Assembly (NCBI GenBank): GCA_938083195.1
Contig: CALKCK010000025.1
Span: forward strand, 145,877 to 209,876
DNA: 64,000 nucleotides
Reading direction: 5' to 3'
Source: an uncultured Pirellulaceae bacterium
Lineage (GTDB): Bacteria > Planctomycetota > Planctomycetia > Pirellulales > Pirellulaceae
Shown: positions 17,897-26,171 of the stretch, in pieces
Position numbering within the stretch: the stretch's first letter is position 1
How the letters are laid out: each line of letters begins with the position of its first letter
Made by a program: the position numbers and the translations under genes
Notes under the pieces: generated by a model
Seen by the model: the letters and a program-made list of their open reading frames with translations, nothing else
What the model was told of the DNA's origin: nothing
The model's database searches: none

Positions 17897-18577
17897 ATGC
17901 TCTACAATTCGAAAGTGTCTTTACTTTGCTTGTTGGTCGCTTCGCTTGCTTGCAGCCATCTTTTTGCAGATGTAGAAGTCAGTAAAACTGATTCCAAAAC
18001 GTCGGTCGCGATCCCCAAAACAGAGAACGTGCCTCGTCAGAAAACAAGCACCTTGACGGCTCCCGACATTGGCATGACGGTTACAAAGCCAACGCAATTT
18101 TCAAACCCGATTGTTCTCCCGACGACTCGACTAAGTTCTCCAAACGTCCAAGCATCGGTAGCGACCAATTCGTCTTCACCTCTTTTTGAAGATTCAAAAC
18201 AACAACGAAAATATGAGTCCGTGTTGAACGGAATTCGCAATCTAAAACCGGCAGACGGAAACACAGGCTCAAGCAACGATTGGTTTGTTGTCGGCGGCGT
18301 CGTTGGAAACCAAGCAAACTTCGATGCCTTTCAGGGCGAAGAAGACGTGGCTCGGCGAGTTGTTGAATTTCTTGATCAAACCGACAATCGTTGCCAGTGG
18401 AAGATCTTTTCACGGCAAACTGACGCTTATGCGGCACAAGAAAATGTTTCCAAGGTAAAGTCTGAGTATCAACAGTGGCGACAGGCACAAATCAATCGCC
18501 AAAATGCCATCAGGCGATCACAGCAACAGGCTGCCGCCAATGCCTATCGGAAACGCTGTTCTTCGGGAAGCGGCTGA
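17897..18577 (+). CDS. Secreted protein of unknown function
   Basis: A 226-residue protein. ATG 17897 has GGGAG at 17884-17888; a TTG at 17882 overlaps that SD and is rejected. The signal peptide (MLYNSKVSLLCLLVASLACS, then HLFA) has its likely cut after LFA/D. A long Ser/Thr/Pro-rich low-complexity stretch (about 30-95) precedes a compact region ('DWFVVGGVVGNQANFDAF...VARRVVEFLDQTDNRCQWKI'). The C-terminus is a Gln/Arg-rich helix ('QQWRQAQINRQNAIRRSQQQ'). I do not recognise the family. The disordered N-terminal linker followed by a small domain suggests a surface or periplasmic protein. Confidence 0.75.
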   Translation: MLYNSKVSLLCLLVASLACSHLFADVEVSKTDSKTSVAIPKTENVPRQKTSTLTAPDIGMTVTKPTQFSNPIVLPTTRLSSPNVQASVATNSSSPLFEDSKQQRKYESVLNGIRNLKPADGNTGSSNDWFVVGGVVGNQANFDAFQGEEDVARRVVEFLDQTDNRCQWKIFSRQTDAYAAQENVSKVKSEYQQWRQAQINRQNAIRRSQQQAAANAYRKRCSSGSG

Positions 18578-18974
18578 CGCTAATCGCACCATCTGCCGTC
18601 GGCAGATCTCTCTTAATAAAGAACAGCCTCTATTCGACTTGATTTATTCGATTCTCTTGCGAGCTGCTCTCGCGAAATCAATCTACGTCAACAAGTTGCT
18701 TTACTTAGTTGCTTTACTTAGTTGCGAATTCTTCGCTTCGAAGCGTTTGAGTCATGCAATCAACCCGCAAGACGTTAAAAACACACGATTCCGTGCAGAC
18801 TTACCAAAATCGATCGTTGCCCAAGCCCACTTTTTGCAGTTAACGCAAGCGAGACCGACGGGTAGTTTTGCCACTCCGGAATTTCGGCGTGCCCGAGGAC
18901 GAATAACTGCCGTTTAAAACCGCCAACGGCATGTCCAGTGTACCGACCAACCAGTCAATTTATTTAACTTCTGT
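18578..18974. other. Intergenic region with a short tandem repeat
   Basis: About 400 bases with no credible gene; an open frame at 18504-18917 overlaps the preceding gene and looks random. The 13-base tandem repeat at 18695-18725 lies here. Confidence 0.45.
18695..18725. repeat. 13-bp tandem repeat, 2.4 copies
   Basis: The unit GTTGCTTTACTTA occurs at 18695-18707 and 18708-18720, followed by a partial GTTGC. The copies are exact, which points to recent slippage or duplication in non-coding DNA. Confidence 0.8.
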
Positions 18975-19580
18975 ATGGGTATCATGTTTGGAACCAAAAT
19001 GACTTTCTGGATAACGGCTATCGCAATTGGATCCGTCCTTTTTGTCGGCTGGAAACTGACTGCGAGGGGTAATTACGAGACCGCAGCCTATCAACTAATC
19101 GATTCTGAGGGTGCCTTCGAACTGCGAGATTATCCCGAGATCATGCTGGTCACCACAGACATGGCTGTGGCCTCCAATGGAAACGACGGCAGCTTTGGTC
19201 GTCTTTTTCAGTACATCAGCGGCAGCAACGAACTCGGCCAAAAAGTTAAAATGACAACCCCGGTCTTCATGGAATCCAATTCCGCTGAGTCCAACGGAAC
19301 AATGGGTTTTGTCATTCCTCAGAAGGTCGCCGAATCAACCATCCCTCAACCAACGGGTTCTCGCGTAGAAATTGAGAAAAGAACTGCCGGTAAATATGCG
19401 GTGATACGATTTAATGGGCGTTTGAACCAACGAACTCAGGCAGACAGTGAAGCGAAACTAATCGACTGGATTGAGAAGCAAGGTTGGGAGCGAGAAGACG
19501 GAACTGAATTTGCGGGATACGACCCACCATGGACTCCAAAAATTCTACGGAGAAACGAGACATTGATCCGTCTCAAATAA
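18975..19580 (+). CDS. SOUL-family heme-binding protein, membrane-anchored
   Basis: A 201-residue protein with one N-terminal hydrophobic helix ('MTFWITAIAIGSVLFVGW') and a SOUL/HBP domain. Signatures include 'YQLIDSEGAFELRDYPEIML' at the start, 'FGRLFQYISGSNELGQKVKM' with 'TTPVF' following, 'MGFVIPQK' and the closing 'FAGYDPPWTPKILRRNE'. SOUL proteins bind heme or other tetrapyrroles in some lineages and may buffer or traffic them. A few kilobases away are a protoporphyrinogen-oxidase-like flavoprotein, heme A synthase and TspO, so a tetrapyrrole connection is plausible but inferred. ATG 18975 and ATG 18984 are both possible starts. Confidence 0.9.
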   Translation: MGIMFGTKMTFWITAIAIGSVLFVGWKLTARGNYETAAYQLIDSEGAFELRDYPEIMLVTTDMAVASNGNDGSFGRLFQYISGSNELGQKVKMTTPVFMESNSAESNGTMGFVIPQKVAESTIPQPTGSRVEIEKRTAGKYAVIRFNGRLNQRTQADSEAKLIDWIEKQGWEREDGTEFAGYDPPWTPKILRRNETLIRLK

Positions 19581-19640
19581 GCGAGGGCCAGAGAACCCCA
19601 AGTTCTCACAACCCATCAATAAACTACAAAGGGAAATGCC

Positions 19641-19805
19641 ATGTTTGGATTCGGTAGTAAGACAGAAAAGCTTGAAAAAAAGTACCAACAACTTCTCGAA
19701 GAGGCATTTAAGCTCTCTAAGTCCAGTCGGGCGAAGAGTGATGAAAAGACTGCCGAGGCGGAAAAAATCCGCCTCCAGCTAGAAGCATTGAAGGAAGCTG
19801 ATTAA
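19641..19805 (+). CDS. 54-residue DUF6435/Lacal_2735-like protein
   Basis: A short gene with AAAGGGA just before ATG 19641. The product begins MFGFGSKTEKLEKKYQQLLE and continues as a charged helix ('EAFKLSKSSRAKSDEKTAEA...IRLQLEALKEAD'). It matches my memory of the small Lacal_2735/DUF6435 family: around 55 residues, 'MFG.F..K.EKL.KKY..LLEEA..LS..NR..SD.K.AEA'. The function is unknown. It lies 60 bases after the SOUL gene and could be co-transcribed with it. Confidence 0.85.
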   Translation: MFGFGSKTEKLEKKYQQLLEEAFKLSKSSRAKSDEKTAEAEKIRLQLEALKEAD

Positions 19806-19983
19806 GTTTTGAAAGAGCGATAATTGCATCCCAGCTTGCAAAAGCTTGCGAGCATCCTGGTCGCTTCAGACCAAATCGGTCACCTGATACGACGCTTTCA
19901 GATAAGAGTTAATTTGAGCTTTAAAATTCAGTCTACTTTATAACGAAACTGCAATTGAATTTCCGATCTGGTATCTACCTATC

Positions 19984-20241
19984 ATGTCTTCCATCAACCG
20001 ATTTTCCCTGAACCGCCCCGATTACATCCTGACCCTGGTTGAAAAACCTACAGGTTGGAAGCCGCGTAATTACTTCGAAAAACCAAGGCAAGCTGTTATC
20101 CTTTCGCGGCATCCGGTGGCTAGTTATGCCGAGGCTCATGACGATTTAGTCCGGTGCAATCGACTCGCGCTCAGACATTCACTAGGACAGTGGGCAGTGA
20201 TCGAGACGGCGGGTGCGGAGTCTCCTCAGGAAATAGAGTAG
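19984..20241 (+). CDS. Small hypothetical protein
   Basis: An 85-residue basic protein (MSSINRFSLNRPDYILTLVE...). It has mixed alpha/beta character and no cysteine cluster, signal peptide or membrane helix. Features such as 'LVEKPTGWKPRNYFEKPRQA' and 'SRHPVASYAEAHDDLVRCNR' look like real protein sequence rather than chance translation. It ends five bases before the convergent flavoprotein gene. I do not recognise a family. Confidence 0.6.
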   Translation: MSSINRFSLNRPDYILTLVEKPTGWKPRNYFEKPRQAVILSRHPVASYAEAHDDLVRCNRLALRHSLGQWAVIETAGAESPQEIE

Positions 20242-20246
20242 GCGGA

Positions 20247-21509
20247 TCAGGAGGCCAGCGACGCAATCACGTTCTGCGCTGTAATCCGTCCCGAAAGCAT
20301 TGCTCCTTCAAGCGATGCAGTTTCTAAGTGGTCACCACAAATATAAAGTTCGTCAAACCGGGTCTTGGAAAATTCCCCGCGATTGAAGAAAGCCGGGTTA
20401 GCTTTGGGCAATGCTTGAGGGATTGTATAAGTTCTTAAGTGTCGCCATTGATCAACTGTGTTGCCAAACCAATCCCTTGCCTGAGCCAATACTTCTTGCC
20501 TCAAACTTTCTTCTCGCCCATCTTCCGTGGCTCCCAAACAGCTAACTGAGATCAGCGCTTTTCCAGCTGGAGCGGTTTCGGGAGCAACCAAGCTCGGCAC
20601 ACACAGGTTATTGATTGGGCCGCTTCCCTCTCCATTCAAAATGAGCATAGGTTGATCAATGGGTGCCGCATCCGAAGAGAAATATAAACAGGTAACGCCG
20701 TGCGACTGTGATGGCTCTGGTTGCAAATCCAGTAACTCATTAACCACCCCCTCAGTACACGCCATCACCACACGTGATGCTAAAATTTTCTCGCCGCCTA
20801 CCAGTTCGACCGTGTTCGTTGCTGGATCCACTCTTTTCACTCGAGCATTAAGTCGAATTGCTTCGCATGGCAGCTCAGAAGCCAGTTGCCGTGGAATTGC
20901 TTCCATCCCCTTCGCAGGAACGGCAGCGTTTCCGGAGGAAAACATTCGAAACACTAAATCGAACTTCCGCGTCGATGTCGTTAAATCAGGCTCTAGGAAA
21001 ACTCCTCCAAGAAAGGGTCTAAAAAAACGATCGATAAATCCCTCTGAAAAACCCTCCGATCTTAACCGTTGAAGCGTCGACGTTTCCGGGCGAGAATAAA
21101 TATCTTGGATTGGGCCACGGCAAGACTTGATCTTAAGTCGGGCTAATCGGAGTTTGTCTGCGAAAGTCGCAATTGGAGAAGTCAAGGTCGACAGAAGTTT
21201 TCCCGGCCGACGCACCGGATCAACCAACGGATAAAACTCTCCTCGATAGCGAATCAGAGACCCTGGCTCATAAGTCCTTAAGTTCAACGCCTCAAAATCA
21301 AGCAGTTTGCGTGCTTCTGGATAGGCGGTCAGCAAAATCTGAAAACCACGGTCCAAAGAGAAGCCATCGACGAGATCTGTTCGAATTCGCCCGCCTACCG
21401 CCTCAGAGGCTTCTAAAATCAAACTTGAAACACCTTGCTCGTGAAGATGCCGGGCACATACAAGGCCAGCAACTCCGCCTCCGATAATGACTACTTGCGG
21501 TGACGACAT
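20247..21509 (-). CDS. FAD-dependent oxidoreductase, protoporphyrinogen-oxidase/amine-oxidase fold
   Basis: A 420-residue flavoprotein. The N-terminal dinucleotide-binding motif is 'VVIIGGGVAGLVCARHLHEQ', with 'LILEASEAVGGRIRTD' as the second FAD motif. The C-terminal 'YICGDHLETASLEGAMLSG' is the closing FAD loop of the amine-oxidase superfamily. Relatives include protoporphyrinogen oxidase, phytoene desaturase and plant-type NAD(P)-binding PPO-like proteins; substrate cannot be read from sequence. The gene is convergent with the small gene at 19984. Tetrapyrrole-linked genes are nearby (SOUL, ctaA, tspO), so a porphyrin or carotenoid substrate is possible but not shown. Confidence 0.88.
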   Translation of the reverse strand: MSSPQVVIIGGGVAGLVCARHLHEQGVSSLILEASEAVGGRIRTDLVDGFSLDRGFQILLTAYPEARKLLDFEALNLRTYEPGSLIRYRGEFYPLVDPVRRPGKLLSTLTSPIATFADKLRLARLKIKSCRGPIQDIYSRPETSTLQRLRSEGFSEGFIDRFFRPFLGGVFLEPDLTTSTRKFDLVFRMFSSGNAAVPAKGMEAIPRQLASELPCEAIRLNARVKRVDPATNTVELVGGEKILASRVVMACTEGVVNELLDLQPEPSQSHGVTCLYFSSDAAPIDQPMLILNGEGSGPINNLCVPSLVAPETAPAGKALISVSCLGATEDGREESLRQEVLAQARDWFGNTVDQWRHLRTYTIPQALPKANPAFFNRGEFSKTRFDELYICGDHLETASLEGAMLSGRITAQNVIASLAS

Positions 21510-21606
21510 TTTACTCTGAAATTAGGAGATGAATTATTCTAACGGCCGGCAAAGAATCTCGATCTCTCGACCGACTCTACCCAAGACAATCGGACGATCG
21601 CCCACC

Positions 21607-22248
21607 TTAGTTTAATTCAGTCTGCGATAACTGCTCTGGTTGCATCAGCTCCCGCAAACGACGAATCGCCCGCAAGTATCTCATCGATGCCGCCGGTTCA
21701 GATAAATTCAAAATTTTACTAATTTCCTGATTAGTCAGATGCTCGTAATGACGCATAATTATGATTTCGGAGTCCTTTTCCTCCAATTGAGAAATTGAGT
21801 TCTCAATCTTTTTGGCAAGCTCTTTTTGCAACGCAGCAGCGGCGGGCGTGATTTTTGAGTCTCCCAACAGAGACGCGAGCTGAATCGAAGATTGATCATG
21901 CCCGCGGGGAGCAAACAATTGTTGCTCTCGGTCAACAGAACGTTTGGCTGAAACTCGATGCCTCCGATGAGCGTCGATGATTCTGTCCTTAGCAATTTGA
22001 CGCAACCATAAGTGAAACGGCATCACTGGAGTTTCAAGGTAACGCTGTAGCCGTCGATTTGCTTCGACAAGTACATCCTGAACAACGTCACTCACGTCGA
22101 CGCGGTTTTGAACTTTTTTGTCCAACCGCATCCTCACCAGATGATTCAATGAATTCCGATGCCGGTCCATGAGTTGGTTGACTGCGGAGTGATCGCCTGC
22201 CTTGGCGTCTGCTATGAGTTGTTCAGTTTGAGGAGATTGGGGCCACAT
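21607..22248 (-). CDS. Planctomycete-type ECF sigma factor
   Basis: A 213-residue sigma-70 factor from ATG 22248, preceded by GGTGA; a GTG three codons upstream is the alternative. The N-terminus 'MWPQSPQTEQLIADAKAGD' is the characteristic opening of a planctomycete ECF subfamily. Region 2 includes 'RVDVSDVVQDVLVEANRRL' and 'FHLWLRQIAKDRIIDAHRRH'; region 4 ends 'LTNQEISKILNLSEPAASMR' then 'YLRAIRRLREL'. No anti-sigma factor is adjacent. The gene is on the same strand as the M48-like membrane protein, 72 bases upstream of it in genome terms, so they may share a transcript. The regulated genes are unknown. Confidence 0.9.
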   Translation of the reverse strand: MWPQSPQTEQLIADAKAGDHSAVNQLMDRHRNSLNHLVRMRLDKKVQNRVDVSDVVQDVLVEANRRLQRYLETPVMPFHLWLRQIAKDRIIDAHRRHRVSAKRSVDREQQLFAPRGHDQSSIQLASLLGDSKITPAAAALQKELAKKIENSISQLEEKDSEIIIMRHYEHLTNQEISKILNLSEPAASMRYLRAIRRLRELMQPEQLSQTELN

Positions 22249-22320
22249 GATTATCACCGAGTTTGAGGTTTAAATTCGCTCCGAACGCGGAGAGAAGCAG
22301 CATTCTGATCGATTCCGTAC

Positions 22321-23478
22321 TTAGTCAATTGGCAGCATTGTCCACAGTTCGGGTCGACCAACATTACAATGAACAGCCCGGGACAAAACTCCAAAACATG
22401 CCCAGGAAAAGAACAGGGAAGTCCGTGCCACATTCCAAGCAGCAGGCCCCTGCTTTGGCAGGGCGTTCCGTCGGTCTACACTTGGAACTGGATGGAAGAT
22501 CGCTTCGATCCAACGAGGCCGCGAATGTTCTCCATCTTGCATCTGATCAAAAGAATCAGCTGCGTTGAAAATCAACTCCTTTGGCGTTCCGTGCTTACTG
22601 AGTAGGTGATCGATTTGAAGGGACGCGTTTCGGCTAAGTGTAGGCAGCGTCAGCAAGCCAAGAAATGACCAAAGCGTGAAGCCGCAGATCGTGTTGGCAA
22701 GGGCAGACACAGAATCAACACCGGCATTAGGCAGCTGCGTACAGATCACAAATCCGAGCAAATTCCAGATGCAGGCAAATGCGAGCCCGCGGTAGTAGCT
22801 TCCGCTGTTGAATGCGACCGCACGTCTCGCGATTACCGTGGCCAATTCAGCCTTTGACATTGTCTCTAGCCAAGACTGGGGAATGACGATCGTTGCCCCA
22901 TTCCCAAACCCGATGATCCCCCCCGTGAATCCAACATCTCGATGCCGTACGACGATAATGTTGGGCACGAAAATCCGCCACGATTGAATTAGTGTTAACG
23001 AATCGAGTAATTTGTCAGACCCCGCGTGCGACTCGACCCGTCGGAACCTCATCGCTTGATTTCGCAGCATGAAGCAGAAGCCAATCGCGAGGACAACCAT
23101 AGAGATTGCACCTCTCAGACCAATCCAACGACCAAATACAAGAATTAACCAAGCGAAAGCGATAAACAACAATGATTGACCGACGGCCGCCCTCAGATAA
23201 CTTGAGACCCAATTTCCGAACGACTCTTCTGACTTTAGGAACTTCTTGGGAAGTCGAAATCCCCCAAGGAAGTCAAACGGTGCCAACCAGGCGATGAACA
23301 TGAGTGCGAGAACCGAAAGTTGGGTCAAATCCGACATCCCGAAGGCTGTCGAACTGGAAAGAAAACTAGCTGGCAATCCAAAGACAAGCGCCACGGTGCA
23401 AACGGTGACCAACGACCCGACTCCGCAAATGCCCAACCATAACCTCGAGCGGGCGTATGTCATTGCTGTTTTTGTCAT
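22321..23478 (-). CDS. M48-like integral membrane protein lacking the HExxH zinc site
   Basis: A 385-residue membrane protein with several hydrophobic helices. The middle region follows the M48 peptidase layout: 'GFGNGATIVIPQSWLETMSK' then 'AELATVIARRAVAFNSG', and a closing 'IFHPVPSVDRRNAL' that matches the 'HPP..eRi..L' of M48 enzymes. In active enzymes the central segment reads AHELGH; here it is ARRAVA, so both zinc histidines and the catalytic Glu are missing. I infer a proteolytically inactive homolog. ATG 23478 is preferred; an in-frame TTG at 23538 would add 20 polar residues before the first helix. It precedes the ECF gene on the same strand, which could make it a membrane partner of that sigma factor. 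That link is speculative. Confidence 0.75.
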   Translation of the reverse strand: MTKTAMTYARSRLWLGICGVGSLVTVCTVALVFGLPASFLSSSTAFGMSDLTQLSVLALMFIAWLAPFDFLGGFRLPKKFLKSEESFGNWVSSYLRAAVGQSLLFIAFAWLILVFGRWIGLRGAISMVVLAIGFCFMLRNQAMRFRRVESHAGSDKLLDSLTLIQSWRIFVPNIIVVRHRDVGFTGGIIGFGNGATIVIPQSWLETMSKAELATVIARRAVAFNSGSYYRGLAFACIWNLLGFVICTQLPNAGVDSVSALANTICGFTLWSFLGLLTLPTLSRNASLQIDHLLSKHGTPKELIFNAADSFDQMQDGEHSRPRWIEAIFHPVPSVDRRNALPKQGPAAWNVARTSLFFSWACFGVLSRAVHCNVGRPELWTMLPID

Positions 23479-24061
23479 CGAAGTTGGCTTTCTTGGTGGA
23501 ACTCGCTCGTCACTCGTGAGAACCGAGGAACGCTGCAAAAAAGTAACGGAGTTCTCGGTTTTGTTTGGACAAAACGTCCTGAATCCGAAGTGCTAGGCTT
23601 TCCGCGTTTGTCGACCTTTTGTCCGTTTCTAACCCCCAGGCTCAACGCAGGCCTCGAATTACCCTGATTTTCTCTCTACCGTGATCTCTTTTTAAAAAAA
23701 AGCGACATTTCCGCCATGAACAGGTTAACCCAGCCAACAAAAAACGGTCTGGCGGTCAGCCTTGTGGGAATCAACAGGCGATTTATTTATCAGAGTCGAA
23801 ATCGGGAACTTCCCGAACGATTTTTCCGATCGTGCAACCCGAGCTTTGAGAGCCATGCGATTGAGTTGAAAATTTGCTAGATTGCGTTGGTACCGTGTCA
23901 TCCAGTTCCTTCAACGGAATTTGAGCCACTAAAACACAACAAAATTCTTTCCCTCATTCAGATTCAGCCCGCAATCGAAACCTTCGGCTATTTACTGAAC
24001 TCGTTTGAAAACGACGAGAGCGAAATTACCCTGCCAAACTGATAAAATATCGGGATAGAAT
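23479..24061. other. Divergent intergenic region of about 580 bases
   Basis: Spacer between the M48-like gene (minus) and the SDR/SRPBCC gene (plus). No convincing gene. A perfect 7-1-7 palindrome at 23802-23816 lies in the middle and is listed separately. Confidence 0.5.
23802..23816. promoter_or_regulatory. 15-base palindrome TCGGGAAcTTCCCGA
   Basis: Perfect inverted repeat with a single central base, about 245 bases upstream of the SDR/SRPBCC gene and 320 upstream of the M48-like gene. A T run follows within eight bases on the plus strand, so an operator or a small attenuator hairpin are both possible. Confidence 0.4.
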
Positions 24062-25552
24062 TTGTCTTCTGAAACATCGCAAATGAAAATATTATTGACG
24101 GGCGCCACAGGCTATGTCGGAGGCCGCCTTTTACCCTTACTGCTCGACCGAGACAGCGACGTTAGATGCCTCACTCGACGGCCGGACGGCCTGGAAACAG
24201 GCGTTGGCCAAACCGAAGTTGCGGTCGGCAATCTACTCGACCCAGAGTCGCTAAAAAACGCTTTAAAAGACGTTCACACAGCTTTTTACCTCGTCCACTC
24301 CATGGGCTCGACCGACGATTTCGAAACAATGGATCGACGCGCCGCTGAAAACTTTGCAGCCGAATGCACACGCCAGAATGTGAAACGAATTATTTATCTC
24401 GGTGGCCTCGGCAATCCAGATCATAAACTCTCGAAACACCTCCGAAGCCGTCAAGAAATTGGAGATATTCTCAGAACCTCAACCGCCAGCGTGATTGAAT
24501 TTCGCGCCTCGATCATTATCGGTTCAGGTAGTTTGTCTTTCGAAATGATCCGTGCTCTCGTGGAACGTTTACCAGTCATGATCTGCCCTAAATGGGTGCG
24601 AGTACTAGCTCAACCGATTGCGATTGAAGACGTATTAGCCTACCTCGTTGAAGCCTTGGATCAGCCAGTCGACGAAACTCATATTTTCGAAATTGGTGGT
24701 CCCGATCAAATTTCGTATGGCGAAATCATGCAATGTTACGCCCGACAGCGGGGGCTAAGACGATGGATGATTCCAGTACCACTTCTGACTCCTTACCTTT
24801 CGAGTCTCTGGCTTGGCCTAGTGACACCTTTGTATTCCCGAGTAGGACGTAAGCTAGTCGATAGCTTGAAGAATCCGACGTTAACCTCCAACAACGTCGC
24901 AGACAGGCACTTCAAGGTCCGGCCGCGATCCGCAGAAAAATCAATCGCTCGTGCCCTCGTTAACGAAGACAGTGAATTTGCAGAAACTCGTTGGTCAGAT
25001 GCGCTTTCTTCCGGCGGGCAACCTAAGTCATGGGGCGGAGTCCGATTTGGATCGAGACTCGTAGACTCGCGTACGCGGGAGGTATCGACCACAACAGACG
25101 CCGCGTTCCTCCCTATCCGTCGAATTGGTGGAGAAACCGGATGGTACTATGGAACCTGGCTATGGCAAATAAGGGGCTTCATGGATTTACTAGTTGGTGG
25201 CGTGGGCGTCCGTCGAGGGCGGCGCGATCCAGACCATTTACGAGTTGGCGACACTCTCGATTTTTGGCGAGTAGAACAATTTGTCGAAGGTAAATTGCTT
25301 CGTCTTGCAGCAGAAATGAAAGTCCCAGGACGGGCGTGGTTGGAGTTCGAGGTCACTGAGGAAAATGGACAAAGCGTTGTTCGCCAAACTGCACTCTTCG
25401 ATCCAGTTGGACTCTTTGGCATCGCCTATTGGTACGCACTCTTCCCGCTCCATCAGTTCGTTTTCGAAGGAATGCTTCGGAATATTTGCAAAGCAGCAAC
25501 CTGCCCACCACTCCCCAACACTGAAGAAGAAAAGCCCTCAGCGGCGAACTAA
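24062..25552 (+). CDS. NAD(P)-binding SDR-type protein with a C-terminal SRPBCC-like (DUF2867) domain
   Basis: A 496-residue two-domain protein. Residues about 8-300 form an atypical extended SDR: 'ILLTGATGYVGGRLLPLLLD' is the nucleotide-binding motif and 'AFYLVHSMGSTDDFETMDRR' and 'VKRIIYLGGLG' are typical of the YbjT/NmrA-like group. Residues about 330-480 ('GGETGWYYGTWLWQIRGFMD' ... 'RVGDTLDFWRVEQF' ... 'ALFDPVGLFGIAYWYALFPL') match the DUF2867 domain that follows such SDRs in many bacteria. The combined architecture is well known but its substrate is not. TTG 24062 has GGGAT upstream; ATG 24083 is the alternative and starts right at the Rossmann strand. Confidence 0.85.
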   Translation: MSSETSQMKILLTGATGYVGGRLLPLLLDRDSDVRCLTRRPDGLETGVGQTEVAVGNLLDPESLKNALKDVHTAFYLVHSMGSTDDFETMDRRAAENFAAECTRQNVKRIIYLGGLGNPDHKLSKHLRSRQEIGDILRTSTASVIEFRASIIIGSGSLSFEMIRALVERLPVMICPKWVRVLAQPIAIEDVLAYLVEALDQPVDETHIFEIGGPDQISYGEIMQCYARQRGLRRWMIPVPLLTPYLSSLWLGLVTPLYSRVGRKLVDSLKNPTLTSNNVADRHFKVRPRSAEKSIARALVNEDSEFAETRWSDALSSGGQPKSWGGVRFGSRLVDSRTREVSTTTDAAFLPIRRIGGETGWYYGTWLWQIRGFMDLLVGGVGVRRGRRDPDHLRVGDTLDFWRVEQFVEGKLLRLAAEMKVPGRAWLEFEVTEENGQSVVRQTALFDPVGLFGIAYWYALFPLHQFVFEGMLRNICKAATCPPLPNTEEEKPSAAN

Positions 25553-25666
25553 CCATTCCACCTTTCCTGAACCAATGCGAAAAATCTTGGAGAGGGTTGC
25601 TTAAATCAACCCAGCAACGGTTAGACCAAAATAGAAGTCCGCCTGATAATAACCCGTAAGCCCCCT

Positions 25667-26122
25667 ATGGAAAAAGTATTTCGATCCGTTGCTCTGATTC
25701 AAAAAATAGAGGAAGAGAAATCCCTTTTCCTAGTAAAAGCTAACGCAGAAAAAAATCAGCTCGAGTTTGTAATCGGCGAACGTTTAGAAAAAGAGAGTTT
25801 TCGAGAGGCCGTTACACGCGAGGTAAGCTGGCAATTAGACTTGGAACGAAAAAGAGATTTCATCGTTTCCAACATGGCACAACTGTCGATGGAGTACACG
25901 GGCACTCTCCCTGGAGCGGTGACGGAAAGCCAGATCGCAGTTGCATTTTACCTAGTTCATCTCTATGGAAATTCAGCGCGGTCGAAGTTTATAGAATCAA
26001 CGACCACGCAATGGATCACCGCCGCTGAGATCTGCCAAGGGTGTACGAGCTCAGGTGGTGAGATCGATCCGATCGCGGTGTACTGGATAAATCGTTGGGG
26101 AATTCTTCAGGCTTGGCAGTAA
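25667..26122 (+). CDS. Nudix-like protein with a degenerate Nudix box
   Basis: A 151-residue protein with a Nudix-like layout: first strand 'VFRSVALIQKI', then the box region 'GERLEKESFREAVTREVSWQ'. The canonical box is G-x5-E-x7-REU-x-EE-x-GU. Here G37, E43, R51 and E52 fit, but the metal-binding EE is W55-Q56 and the later Gly is Asp. Hydrolysis of nucleoside diphosphate derivatives is therefore doubtful, and a binding or regulatory role is likelier. The gene lies 115 bases after the SDR/SRPBCC gene on the same strand. The family assignment is by pattern only. Confidence 0.65.
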   Translation: MEKVFRSVALIQKIEEEKSLFLVKANAEKNQLEFVIGERLEKESFREAVTREVSWQLDLERKRDFIVSNMAQLSMEYTGTLPGAVTESQIAVAFYLVHLYGNSARSKFIESTTTQWITAAEICQGCTSSGGEIDPIAVYWINRWGILQAWQ

Positions 26123-26171
26123 TCTTCGCGAGAAACTGAACAGGCAACGTCAACGCCAAAACCCAAAGCAC

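Noticed and set aside
18504..18917. 137-codon plus-strand frame downstream of the secreted protein
   Set aside because: It starts inside the preceding gene in another frame and includes the 13-bp tandem repeat; no protein features.
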